In this document: positions 7,727-15,058 of the stretch, one piece after another | How the letters are laid out: each line of letters begins with the position of its first letter | Numbering within the stretch: position 1 is the first letter of the stretch | From: Actinomycetota bacterium | GTDB lineage: Bacteria > Actinomycetota > Actinomycetes > Actinomycetales > Kineosporiaceae | Reading direction: 5' to 3' | DNA length: 43,122 nucleotides | NCBI GenBank assembly: GCA_030837345.1 | Contig: JAUPKQ010000079.1 | Coordinates: 1 to 43,122, forward strand | Translations under genes and position numbers: made by a program | The notes under the pieces: model-generated | What the model saw: the letters and a program-made list of their open reading frames with translations, nothing else | Database searches by the model: none | Told to the model about the DNA's origin: nothing

Positions 7727-9967
7727 GTGACACTTGCCATCGGCCTCGTGATCACCGTCATCGGCCTGACCGTCGCGGGGCGCCGCCTCTGGTGGCTGGT
7801 GACATTGATCAGGAGCGGCCAGCCGGCGAGCGGCCGCTTCGACGGCCTGTCCCGGCGGCTCCGCACGGAGCTGAAGGAGGTGGCCGGTCAGAGCAGGCTG
7901 CTCCGGTGGTCGGTTCCCGGGATCGCCCACTTCTTCACGATGTGGGGCTTCATCGTCTTGTCCCTGACCATCGTCGAGCTGTACGGGACCCTGGCCGACG
8001 AGAACTTCGCGATCCCGTTCTTCGGCCGTGAGGCCTGGCTCGGGTTCGTCGAGGATTTCTTCGCCGTCGCCGTCATCGCGGCCCTGGCCGTGTTCGCCGT
8101 CCTGCGGGTGCGTCACGCTCCGGTCCGGCGGAACCGGGAGTCACGCTTCTACGGCTCGCACACGGCCGTCGCCTGGACGATCCTCGGCATGATCGCCCTG
8201 GTCGTCGGCCTGCTGCTGGTCTGGCGGGCGGCCCAGATCAACACGGGTCGCTTCCCGTACGGCGAGACCTGGTGGGCGTTCGGATCGATGGCCCTCGCGC
8301 GGCTGCTCCGCCCCCTCGGCGAGCAGGCGAACGCCTGGATCGAGAATGTCCTGCTGATCGCCCAGATCACCACTTTGATGATCTTTCTTGTCGTCGTCGC
8401 CCACTCGAAGCACCTGCACATCGGAGCCGCCCCCGTCAATGTGCTCGCGAAGCGCGAACCCGTGGCGCTCGGCCCCCTGCTGCCGATGGAGTCCGGCGGC
8501 GCCCCGATCGACCTCGACAACCCGGACGACGACGCCGTCGTCGGTCGCGGCACGATCGAGGACTTCACCTGGAAAGGCATGCTCGACTTCGCCACCTGCA
8601 CCGAATGCGGCCGCTGTCAGAGCCAGTGCCCCGCCTGGACCACCGGCAAACCCCTCTCACCGAAGCTCCTGATCATGGATCTACGGGATCACCTGTTCGC
8701 CAAGACACCGACCTTCCTCGACACGTTCGACCGCACGTCCAACGGCCTCGCGACACTCCCGACGGAACCGTTCGTCCCGGTCGAGGCCCCCTCACCCAAC
8801 GGACATCACGCCGTACCGGCGTCCGGTTTCCGCCTGGTCCCCGCGCCGGGACCGGGACGGACCGCCCGGCCGCTCGTCGGGACCCCCGCCGAGAATGGCG
8901 TGATCGACCCGCGGGTCCTGTGGTCGTGCACGACCTGCGGCGCCTGCGTCGAACAGTGCCCGGTCGACATCGAGCACCTCGATCACATCGTCGACATGCG
9001 CCGGCACCAGGTCCTTCGGGAGTCGGCGTTCCCCGGCGAACTCGGCGGCCTGTTCACGAACCTGGAGACGTCCGGCAACCCGTGGGGAGCCCGCGCCCGG
9101 ACCCGGCTGGACTGGGCGAGGGGACTCGACTTCGAGATCCCCGTCGTGGGCTCCGGCGTCGCGGACCTCACCGAGGTCGACTACTTGTTCTGGGTCGGCT
9201 GTGCCGGAGCGACCGACGACCGGGCGAAACGGACGACGCGTGCCGTCGCGGAGCTGCTGCACCGCGCGGGCGTCACGTTCGCCGTCCTCGGCGAGAAGGA
9301 GACCTGCACCGGCGACGCCGCGCGGCGCGCGGGCAACGAGTCCCTCTTCCAGCTGCTGGCCTCACGGAACGTCGTGACCCTGGACGGGGCCGCGGCCACC
9401 AGGATCGTCGTGACCTGCCCGCACTGCCTCAACACGTTGAAGAACGAGTATCCGCAGGTGGGAGGCCATTACGACGTGGTGCACCACACGCAGTTACTCA
9501 ACCGGCTCGTCCGTGAGGGGCGGCTGACACCGCTGGCACCGCCGTCCGGCGGCGGGCGGATCGTCACCTACCACGACCCGTGCTACCTCGGCCGCCACAA
9601 CGACGTGTACGAACCTCCCCGGGATCTGATCGAGAGCCTGCCGGGGCTGGCCCTCACCGAGATGCCGCGCGCCTCCTCCGGCTCGTTCTGCTGCGGGGCC
9701 GGAGGCGCCCGCCTGTGGATGGAGGAGGACCTCGGACAGCGTGTCAACGACGTCCGGGCCGCCGAGGCGGTGGCGACGGGGGCCGAGCAGATCGGCGTCG
9801 CCTGCCCGTTCTGCCTGATGATGCTCGGCGACGGGGTGGCGGGAGCGACGGCCCCGGCCCCGGGGCGCGAAATCGAGGTCGTGGACGTCGCGCAGATGTT
9901 GCTCCGCGCCGTCCGCGACGGCGACAACGACGCGGGACCCGCGGCGCAGACCCCAGCGGCCACCTGA
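7727..9967 (+). CDS. Membrane-bound Fe-S oxidoreductase, EtfD-like (4Fe-4S + CCG domains)
   Basis: Predicted integral membrane electron carrier of 746 residues. About five membrane helices at the N-terminus (respiratory-nitrate-reductase-gamma-like) are followed by a two-cluster ferredoxin domain with CTECGRCQSQCP (near residue 290) and CTTCGACVEQCP (near 403). Two CCG (cysteine-rich) domains follow, with VGCAG near 488 and CCGAGGARLWMEE near 655. This is the architecture of the mycobacterial protein EtfD, which is thought to pass electrons from electron-transfer flavoprotein to the menaquinone pool during beta-oxidation. I chose GTG 7727 because AAGGAGG lies 9 bases upstream; an in-frame ATG at 7694 precedes that site. 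It follows the CoA-transferase gene and ends 24 bases from convergent csrA. Confidence 0.9.
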   Translation: MTLAIGLVITVIGLTVAGRRLWWLVTLIRSGQPASGRFDGLSRRLRTELKEVAGQSRLLRWSVPGIAHFFTMWGFIVLSLTIVELYGTLADENFAIPFFGREAWLGFVEDFFAVAVIAALAVFAVLRVRHAPVRRNRESRFYGSHTAVAWTILGMIALVVGLLLVWRAAQINTGRFPYGETWWAFGSMALARLLRPLGEQANAWIENVLLIAQITTLMIFLVVVAHSKHLHIGAAPVNVLAKREPVALGPLLPMESGGAPIDLDNPDDDAVVGRGTIEDFTWKGMLDFATCTECGRCQSQCPAWTTGKPLSPKLLIMDLRDHLFAKTPTFLDTFDRTSNGLATLPTEPFVPVEAPSPNGHHAVPASGFRLVPAPGPGRTARPLVGTPAENGVIDPRVLWSCTTCGACVEQCPVDIEHLDHIVDMRRHQVLRESAFPGELGGLFTNLETSGNPWGARARTRLDWARGLDFEIPVVGSGVADLTEVDYLFWVGCAGATDDRAKRTTRAVAELLHRAGVTFAVLGEKETCTGDAARRAGNESLFQLLASRNVVTLDGAAATRIVVTCPHCLNTLKNEYPQVGGHYDVVHHTQLLNRLVREGRLTPLAPPSGGGRIVTYHDPCYLGRHNDVYEPPRDLIESLPGLALTEMPRASSGSFCCGAGGARLWMEEDLGQRVNDVRAAEAVATGAEQIGVACPFCLMMLGDGVAGATAPAPGREIEVVDVAQMLLRAVRDGDNDAGPAAQTPAAT

Positions 9968-9991
9968 CGGCGGTCTTCCTCCCGGACCGGG

Positions 9992-10432
9992 TCACACCCG
10001 CCGTGGCGGCGGTGGCCCCGGCTTCGGTCGGGCGGGTTCCGGTGCCGCCGGCCCCGGACCGGCCGGCCGGCCCGGCGACACGGGGGACGGCGGCTCGGGC
10101 GACGGGAGCTCGGGCGACGGCGGCTCGGGCGACGGCGGCGGCGGTGTGTCCCCTGTGCCTGTCCCGGCCCGGCGGGCGGGCCGGGGGCGGCGGCCCGGGG
10201 GTTTGGCGAGGCGATGCAACCGGCTGGCGAGGGCTCCGAGATCGTCGATCGAGCTCGCGGCGGCGGCGTTGGCGGCCTGGACCTCGGCGTAGACCTCGGC
10301 CCGGTGCACCTGGACGCTCCGGGGAGCCTCGATCCCGAGACGCACCGTGTCCCCTCGGACGTCGAGGACCACGACGCGGACGTCGTTCCCGATCACAATG
10401 CTCTCCCCTGCACGGCGGGTGAGGACCAGCAC
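9992..10432 (-). CDS. csrA: Carbon storage regulator CsrA with an unusual proline-rich C-terminal tail
   Basis: RNA-binding translational regulator, last gene of flgN-flgK-flgL-fliW-csrA. Residues 1-60 form a normal CsrA: MLVLTRRAGESIVIG start, VRLGIEAPR, and VHRAEVY; the RNA-contact residues Leu4 and Arg44 are present. CsrA proteins usually end at 60-80 residues, but this one has 146. Residues 61-78 could extend the C-terminal helix, and 79-146 are a Pro/Arg/Gly/Ser/Glu tail containing a PSPEP-type repeat encoded by a 15-bp tandem repeat (10092-10136). GTG 10432 is preceded by AAGGAG. In flagellated Gram-positives CsrA represses flagellin translation and is antagonised by FliW, encoded just upstream with a 65-base gap. 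The tail has no known function. Confidence 0.93.
   Translation of the reverse strand: MLVLTRRAGESIVIGNDVRVVVLDVRGDTVRLGIEAPRSVQVHRAEVYAEVQAANAAAASSIDDLGALASRLHRLAKPPGRRPRPARRAGTGTGDTPPPPSPEPPSPELPSPEPPSPVSPGRPAGPGPAAPEPARPKPGPPPPRRV
10092..10136 (-). repeat. 15-bp tandem repeat in the csrA tail
   Basis: Three nearly identical 15-base units (plus-strand GGCTCGGGCGACGGC) lie head to tail and encode the repeated Pro-Ser-Pro-Glu/Val-Pro stretch of CsrA. Copy number could change by slippage, altering tail length. Confidence 0.6.
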
Positions 10433-10497
10433 GACGGGCTCCTTCCATGGATCCCACCAGGTCCGGCCACCCGCCCCCGGGATGGCTCGGCGAGCGG

Positions 10498-10950
10498 CTA
10501 GGCGATGGCGGCTCGCACCGGCCAGGTGGTCCCCGAAAGGATCACCTGAGCGGCCGAACGGGTCCGGGCGTTGATGACGACCGGTGCCAGAAGGTTAGCG
10601 GTCGTAGACAGAGAGTCATCTCCACTCGTCACAAGAACGAGGACCAGTGCCTCTTCGGCGTCCCTGAGGTCGAGATCACTACAGGCTGGTTCGTCCAGTT
10701 CGAAGGTGTAGTCCGGGAAGAAGGCCGTCGGAACCCCGACGAGGAACCTCACCTCCGGCTGCTCGACGCTGCGCAGCTCGTAGAGAACGGGGTCCGCCTC
10801 GCCGTCCCGGTCGTCCAGCTGGACGAGGAAGAACCTGGTCAGCCCGTCGAAGCCCGGCATCGGCCGGACCAGTTCGATCTCGGGAAGGTCCTCGGCCCCC
10901 GGATCTATGACCTCCCCGCACGGACGGCCCTGGAGCGGTACGCCGCTCAC
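10498..10950 (-). CDS. fliW: Flagellar assembly factor FliW
   Basis: Small cytoplasmic protein of 150 residues. In Bacillus subtilis, FliW binds either free flagellin or CsrA; when flagellin is exported, freed FliW sequesters CsrA and lets flagellin be translated. Family features seen: the PGFDGLTRFFLVQLDD segment, then a block around LYELRSVEQPEVRFLV, DLDLRDAEEALVLVLV and LLAPVVINARTRSAAQVIL. The GTG start overlaps the flgL stop (GTGA at 10950-10947), so translation is probably coupled to flgL. The start is not certain to the residue, since the first 15 codons are not typical of the family. Its position next to csrA and the hook-filament genes is the conserved arrangement. Confidence 0.93.
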   Translation of the reverse strand: MSGVPLQGRPCGEVIDPGAEDLPEIELVRPMPGFDGLTRFFLVQLDDRDGEADPVLYELRSVEQPEVRFLVGVPTAFFPDYTFELDEPACSDLDLRDAEEALVLVLVTSGDDSLSTTANLLAPVVINARTRSAAQVILSGTTWPVRAAIA

Positions 10951-11819
10951 TTGAGGAAGTCCACGAGCGAGATCTGCTGGATCTTCGCCGCCGACTGCAG
11001 CGCAGCCTCGTACCCCACCCGCTGGGCCTCCAGTTTCATGATGGTCTCCGGCATGTCGACGTCCTCGTGGACGGAGATGCGCGAGGTCAGGTCAAGCCGG
11101 TGCGTGTCGACCATCGACCTGGTCTGGTTGACCCGTTCGGAGCGGGCACCGACGTCGCCCATGGCCCACGCCACCTGCTCCAGGGCCTTGTCGATCACTT
11201 GCAGGTCGGTGTCCCCGACGGTACCGCCGGCGACGTTCGCCGAGATCTGGCTGAGGGAGATCGGCACCGTGTCGGCGCCGACCGCGGTGCCGGTGACGTC
11301 GACCCGGACGACGGCGTCCGTCGCGATGCGGGTCTCGACGGCGCCGTCGTCCCCCACATAGACCCCGGACGCGTCGACCGCCGTCAGGCCGCGCACGGTG
11401 CCACCGAAGATCGGGCGGTCGAGGTAGGTCGAGTTGTAGAGGTCGAGGATCTCCGCCCGCACGGCCTCGACGTTGGCCGCGACGCCCGCGAGGCTCTCGG
11501 GGCCCAGGGCGCCGTTGCGGGCCGTGATGATCAGGTCCCGGACGTTCCGCAGACGGTCGCTGAGCTGGGTCAGGGCGTTGTCGGTCACGGTGAGGCGACC
11601 GATCGCCTGGTCGATGTTGCGGATGAACTGCTCGTCGGCGGACCGGCGGGACCGGAGGGTCATCGACGACACGGTCGCCGACGGGTCGTCGCTCGGCTGG
11701 GACACCTTGCGCCCGCTGGAGAGCTGCTGCTGGAGCTTCTGCAGCCGGGTGAGGTTGGACTGGAGACCGCGCAGGGCGGTGTCCGCGATGGTGTTCTGCG
11801 TGATCCGCGAGCTGCTCAC
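10947..11819 (-). CDS. flgL: Flagellar hook-filament junction protein FlgL (HAP3)
   Basis: Exported structural protein of 290 residues that joins filament to hook with FlgK. The flagellin-like N-terminal coiled coil is clear (RITQNTIADTALRGLQSNL, LQQQLSSGRKVSQPSDDPSA), and the C-terminal helix contains MKLEAQRVGYEAALQSAAKI and ends SLVDFLK. No Sec signal, as expected for a type III export substrate. GTG start at 11819 follows a GAGGGGGG ribosome binding site. It lies 37 bases after flgK and overlaps fliW by GTGA. Length is normal for the family. Confidence 0.95.
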   Translation of the reverse strand: MSSSRITQNTIADTALRGLQSNLTRLQKLQQQLSSGRKVSQPSDDPSATVSSMTLRSRRSADEQFIRNIDQAIGRLTVTDNALTQLSDRLRNVRDLIITARNGALGPESLAGVAANVEAVRAEILDLYNSTYLDRPIFGGTVRGLTAVDASGVYVGDDGAVETRIATDAVVRVDVTGTAVGADTVPISLSQISANVAGGTVGDTDLQVIDKALEQVAWAMGDVGARSERVNQTRSMVDTHRLDLTSRISVHEDVDMPETIMKLEAQRVGYEAALQSAAKIQQISLVDFLK

Positions 11820-11856
11820 GATCTCAGCCCCCCCTCGCTCAGCACGCCGCGGGAGG

Positions 11857-13275
11857 TCACAGCCCCACCCGGCCGGTGCGGTTGATCAGTGTCTCCAGGA
11901 GGTCGTCGGTCGTCGTGATCACACGGGCGGACGCCTGGTAGGCGCGCTGGAACAGCATGAGGTTGGTCATCTCCTCGTCGAGGTTCACTCCCGCGTCCGA
12001 CTGGACGGAGTCCTCCGCGGCGCTGACGACGGCGTCCTGCACCGCTTCGGCGGTCTTCAGGCTCTGGAGCTGCACGCCGAGGGTGGTGGTCAGGTTGCGC
12101 CATTGCACGGACGCCCCGTCGCCGCCCACTCCCGCGGCGGCCAGGGTGGCGGCGGAGATCGCGTCGTCCGCGAGGTCACCGACGCGGCGGGCGACGCTGC
12201 CGTCGGCGATGCCGGCCGCCGAGGCGATCGCGAGCGAACCGCCCACGGCGGGGACGACGGAGATCGACTTGGCGTCGGTGCCAGAGAAGAAGGCGAGGCC
12301 CGTGTCACCGTTCGAGTCGTACCCCAGCGCGTAGACGGCGTTCACGGATTCGATCATGCTCAGGGCGACCGAGTCCACCTTGGCGGAGAGTTCCGGAAGG
12401 TCGGTGCGGAGGGTGGCGAGCAGACCCGCGGCCGAACCGTACTCCACCGGCACCGAGTACGAGCCGACCGTCAGCCCGGGCGGGTCGCTGCCGGCCGTCG
12501 AGAGGTCGAAGGCGCCGCTGACGGTGATCTCCGACCAGTCCGACCCCGAGACGATCGAGACGCCGTTGACGCTGACGGAGACCAGCCCCTCGTCGTCCGT
12601 CGTCGCGTACCCGCCGACGTATCCCGCGAGGTCACGGACCAGCTGGTCACGCTTGTCGAGCAGTTCGTTCACCGGTTTGCCGGAGGCCTGCCCGGCGCGG
12701 ATCCCGTCGTTGAGGGTCGCGAGCTCGGACGACGCCTGGTTGACTCTGGCCGCGACGTCGACGAGGGTGTGCCGGGCGACGGTCCACTGGGACGACAGGC
12801 CCGTGCTGACGGACTTCAGCTGCTGGGCGACGGCGAGGCCCCGCTGGATCACCACGGATCCGGCGGAGGAGTTCGTCGGGTTGCTCCCGAGGTCGTGCCA
12901 GGCGCTGTAGAAACTGTCCATCGAACTCTGGAGGCCGGTCTCACCCGGCTCGGCGAGCAGGAGCTCGGTCCCCTGAAGGATCTGGGTGCGGGACGTCAGG
13001 GCCGCCTGGCGCCCTCCCGCCGCCGCCCGGGTCGCCTCGAGGAAGGCGTCACGGATACGGACGACGTCCGAGACCCGGACCCCGCCGACCGCCGTCTTCG
13101 AGTTGCCGGTGTGGAACGACGCCGCCGGGGTCCCGCCCAGGGAGGCGAGCAGGACACGTTGCCGCGAGTAGCCCGGGGTGTTCGCGTTGACGATGTTCTG
13201 GCTCGTGGCGTCGATGGCCCGCTGCGCCGCCGAGAGGCCGCTCGTCGCCGTGCTGAGTGTCGAGAAGTTACTCAT
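11857..13275 (-). CDS. flgK: Flagellar hook-filament junction protein FlgK (HAP1)
   Basis: Exported structural protein of 472 residues. The N-terminus carries the rod/hook-family motif (NFSTLSTATSGLSAAQRAI followed by QNIVNANTPGYSRQRV), and the C-terminus has the matching helix (NLDEEMTNLMLFQRAYQASA and ITTTDDLLETLINR). The frame is open far upstream, but ATG 13275 fits the conserved start and overlaps the flgN stop as ATGA, so the pair is translationally coupled. The order flgN-flgK-flgL is the usual one, FlgN being the export chaperone of FlgK and FlgL. Confidence 0.95.
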   Translation of the reverse strand: MSNFSTLSTATSGLSAAQRAIDATSQNIVNANTPGYSRQRVLLASLGGTPAASFHTGNSKTAVGGVRVSDVVRIRDAFLEATRAAAGGRQAALTSRTQILQGTELLLAEPGETGLQSSMDSFYSAWHDLGSNPTNSSAGSVVIQRGLAVAQQLKSVSTGLSSQWTVARHTLVDVAARVNQASSELATLNDGIRAGQASGKPVNELLDKRDQLVRDLAGYVGGYATTDDEGLVSVSVNGVSIVSGSDWSEITVSGAFDLSTAGSDPPGLTVGSYSVPVEYGSAAGLLATLRTDLPELSAKVDSVALSMIESVNAVYALGYDSNGDTGLAFFSGTDAKSISVVPAVGGSLAIASAAGIADGSVARRVGDLADDAISAATLAAAGVGGDGASVQWRNLTTTLGVQLQSLKTAEAVQDAVVSAAEDSVQSDAGVNLDEEMTNLMLFQRAYQASARVITTTDDLLETLINRTGRVGL

Positions 13276-13769
13276 AGCGACCGGTCCACGACGGTTCGGG
13301 CATGACCTGCGATCGTCTCGCTCCGGCCCTGGGCGTCGTACCCCAGCGAGGTCGTGCCCTGGCGGAGCCCGAGATTGGCCATCGCCGTCTCGACGGCCTT
13401 CATCCCCGCCGCCATCAGGTGACGGTTGGCCTCGGCGAGGGCGGACAGCTCGCTCGTCAGGGTGATCAGCGCCTGCCGGTGCTCGATGAGGACCTCGGTC
13501 CACGGCGGCTGGACGGATCCCGCGATCTCCTCCAGCGTCGCTCCGGGGTCGAGCCCGAACTCGGCGCCCACGCGGTCCGCGATGGCGGACCGTTGCATCT
13601 CGACGATGCTCATCTCCCCGAGAAGTTGCTCGACCTCGGCCGTCGCGACGCCGAGGAACCGGGTGTGCCCGGCCGCGACGAGAAGCTGCTCGCATTCGAG
13701 CCGGTAGATCAGGCACTCGGCCAGCTCGCGCTGACGCCAAAGCACCGCGGCGAGATCGGGGATGCTCAT
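13272..13769 (-). CDS. flgN: FlgN-family flagellar export chaperone
   Basis: Predicted cytoplasmic, mostly helical protein of 165 residues that would escort FlgK and FlgL to the export gate. The N-terminal helix (SIPDLAAVLWRQRELAECLIYRLECEQ) and the middle heptad-rich part fit the FlgN fold, and the C-terminal part ends with a short conserved SLGYDAQGR stretch common in actinobacterial FlgN. The open frame extends upstream, but ATG 13769 has GGAG 8 bases before it and matches the family start. First gene of the minus-strand late operon; a sigma-28-like promoter lies at 13846-13820. FlgN sequences are poorly conserved, so position contributes to the call. Confidence 0.88.
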   Translation of the reverse strand: MSIPDLAAVLWRQRELAECLIYRLECEQLLVAAGHTRFLGVATAEVEQLLGEMSIVEMQRSAIADRVGAEFGLDPGATLEEIAGSVQPPWTEVLIEHRQALITLTSELSALAEANRHLMAAGMKAVETAMANLGLRQGTTSLGYDAQGRSETIAGHARTVVDRSL

Positions 13770-13819
13770 GGCGGCTCCAGACGTTGGCCCATTCACCGTG
13801 TCGTGGTCGTTCGAGTCTT

Positions 13820-13846
13820 CTGTCGGCAGACACCCGGCGGACCTGA
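13820..13846 (-). promoter_or_regulatory. Sigma-28-like promoter of flgN-flgK-flgL-fliW-csrA
   Basis: On the minus strand CTCAG (TCAG at 13846-13843), 15 bases, then GCCGACAG (13827-13820). The spacing and the GCCGA core equal those of the fliC promoter, and the C before TCA is shared with fliC and flbD. Predicted start about 60 bases before flgN. It fits late-class hook-filament genes. Confidence 0.55.
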
Positions 13847-13921
13847 GGAAATCCGGGCCCGTCATCTTCGCCCTTCCGGGTGATTCGGATCCCCCGGTCG
13901 TCCCCTCACTGGTCTGAGACC

Positions 13922-13949
13922 GAAAGAGGGACGCCGGGGACGCCGACAA
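13922..13949 (+). promoter_or_regulatory. Possible autoregulatory sigma-28 site at fliA
   Basis: GAAA (13922-13925), 16 bases, then GCCGACAA (13942-13949). The minus-10 is a one-mismatch fit to GCCGATAA, but the minus-35 and spacing are imperfect. It ends 7 bases before the GTG of fliA, so a transcript from it would start at or next to the start codon and be leaderless. Confidence 0.35.
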
Positions 13950-13956
13950 CTCATCC

Positions 13957-14916
13957 GTGCCGCAACCCACCGCAGACGTCGACGAGTTGGTGAGCGCCAA
14001 TCTGGCCCTGGTGGGTCACCTTGCGCGCGAGACCGCGTCGCGCCTGCCGCGGCACCTCGACTCCGACGACCTCTACGGCGCGGGTGCGCTGGCCCTGGTC
14101 CAGGCAGCCAAGTCGTTCGACTCCTCCCTCGGCGTCCCCTTCGTGCGGTTCGCCTCCACCCGGGTCCGGGGAGCGATGATCGACCACATGCGCCAGCGCG
14201 ACTGGGCGACGCGCTCGATCCGCTCACGGGCCAGGGCGCTGACGACGGTGACGGAGGAGCTGACCCGGGCGATGCACCGGGCGCCGACGGAGAGCGAGGT
14301 CGCCGCCGCGAGCGGCATGACCGAGCAAGAGGTGCGCCAGGTGATCGCCGGGACCGACCGCGCGTCCCTGCTGAGCCTCGACCCGCTGACGGCGGACGAC
14401 GCCGGGCTCGGGGCCGGGCTCGTCGACGGCGCTCCCCGGCCTGACGAGGCCCTCGTCGCCGCGGAGCGGGTCGGCTATCTCAGGGACGCGATCGCCGAGC
14501 TGCCCGAGCGTCCCCGGCGGGTCGTCACCGGCTACTACCTGGAGAACCGGCAGCTCAGCGAGATCGCCGAGGAGCTCGGGGTGACGCAGTCACGCGTCTC
14601 CCAGCTCCGGGCGGAAGGCCTGGACCTCCTGCACGAGGCGCTCTCCCGCCTCCTTCGGGACGACTCCGCCGGCGGGTCCGCGAGCGCGTCCGCCGGCGGG
14701 TCCGCCGGTGGGGGGACGCCGGGCGGGGACCCTGCGCCGTCCCCCGAGAACGAGGGGATCAAGGCGCGCCGCCGGGAGGCGTACGTCAGCGCGGTGGCGA
14801 GGCGCTCCTCGGTACGGGAGCGGGCCGACGTCCAGGCCTATCTGGCCGGCGCCTCGCTGCACCTCACCCACGGCGAGGGATCCGAGGCCGCGCGCCGGGC
14901 CCCGACGGGCGCCTGA
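13957..14916 (+). CDS. fliA: Flagellar sigma factor FliA (sigma-28 / WhiG family)
   Basis: RNA polymerase sigma factor for late flagellar genes, 319 residues. Region 2 includes HLDSDDLYGAGALALVQAA and FVRFASTRVRGAMIDHMR (about 33-80), followed by DWATRSIRSRAR typical of the FliA/WhiG group. Region 3 spans about 95-135, and region 4 has the helix-turn-helix LSEIAEELGVTQSRVSQLRAEG (200-221). FliA is usually about 240-260 residues; here a Gly/Ala/Ser-rich linker from 237 leads to an extra C-terminal segment with KARRREAYVSAVARRSSVRER. The GTG start at 13957 has no good ribosome binding site, so the start may be leaderless or lie slightly downstream. It diverges from flgN. No FlgM-like anti-sigma gene is found in the window. 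Confidence 0.94.
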   Translation: MPQPTADVDELVSANLALVGHLARETASRLPRHLDSDDLYGAGALALVQAAKSFDSSLGVPFVRFASTRVRGAMIDHMRQRDWATRSIRSRARALTTVTEELTRAMHRAPTESEVAAASGMTEQEVRQVIAGTDRASLLSLDPLTADDAGLGAGLVDGAPRPDEALVAAERVGYLRDAIAELPERPRRVVTGYYLENRQLSEIAEELGVTQSRVSQLRAEGLDLLHEALSRLLRDDSAGGSASASAGGSAGGGTPGGDPAPSPENEGIKARRREAYVSAVARRSSVRERADVQAYLAGASLHLTHGEGSEAARRAPTGA

Positions 14917-14974
14917 GGACGGGTCCTTCCCGGGCTTCCGGGCAACACCACCCGATCGGCGTACGCCTGACCCC

Positions 14975-15001
14975 TCAACAACCCTTGGCCCCCGCCGATA
15001 G
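14975..15001 (+). promoter_or_regulatory. Sigma-28 promoter of fliC
   Basis: TCAA (14975-14978), exactly 15 bases, then GCCGATAG (14994-15001). This is an almost perfect match to the FliA consensus TAAA-N15-GCCGATAA. Predicted transcription start is near 15008, directly before the leader hairpin, giving a leader of about 50 bases. Confidence 0.85.
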
Positions 15002-15011
15002 GAACCACGAG

Positions 15012-15031
15012 CCGGTCCACGGATGGACCGG
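15012..15031 (+). promoter_or_regulatory. fliC leader hairpin with CGGA loop: probable CsrA site
   Basis: CCGGTCCA (15012-15019) pairs perfectly with TGGACCGG (15024-15031), presenting CGGA in the loop. The segment CACGGATG resembles the CsrA consensus RUACARGGAUGU, whose GGA is normally shown in a hairpin loop. A second GGA lies in the Shine-Dalgarno AAGGAGG (15047-15053), 8 bases before the GTG. Two sites, one hairpin and one over the ribosome binding site, are how CsrA represses hag in Bacillus. GGACC occurs again at 15036-15040, so an alternative pairing is possible. Confidence 0.6.
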
Positions 15032-15058
15032 TACCGGACCCGAACCAAGGAGGACACC

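Noticed and set aside
10085-10145. Repeats in csrA tail as a CRISPR-like or regulatory array
   Set aside because: Units are 15 bases without spacers and stay in the csrA reading frame, so they are coding repeats.
11473-13305. Plus-strand frame of 610 codons opposite flgL and flgK
   Set aside because: Antisense to two well-recognised genes, Arg/Gly/Val-rich with no domain.
13272-14000. Longer flgN reading with 77 extra N-terminal residues
   Set aside because: The extension has no family similarity and would overlap the fliA start; ATG 13769 has a ribosome binding site and the family start.
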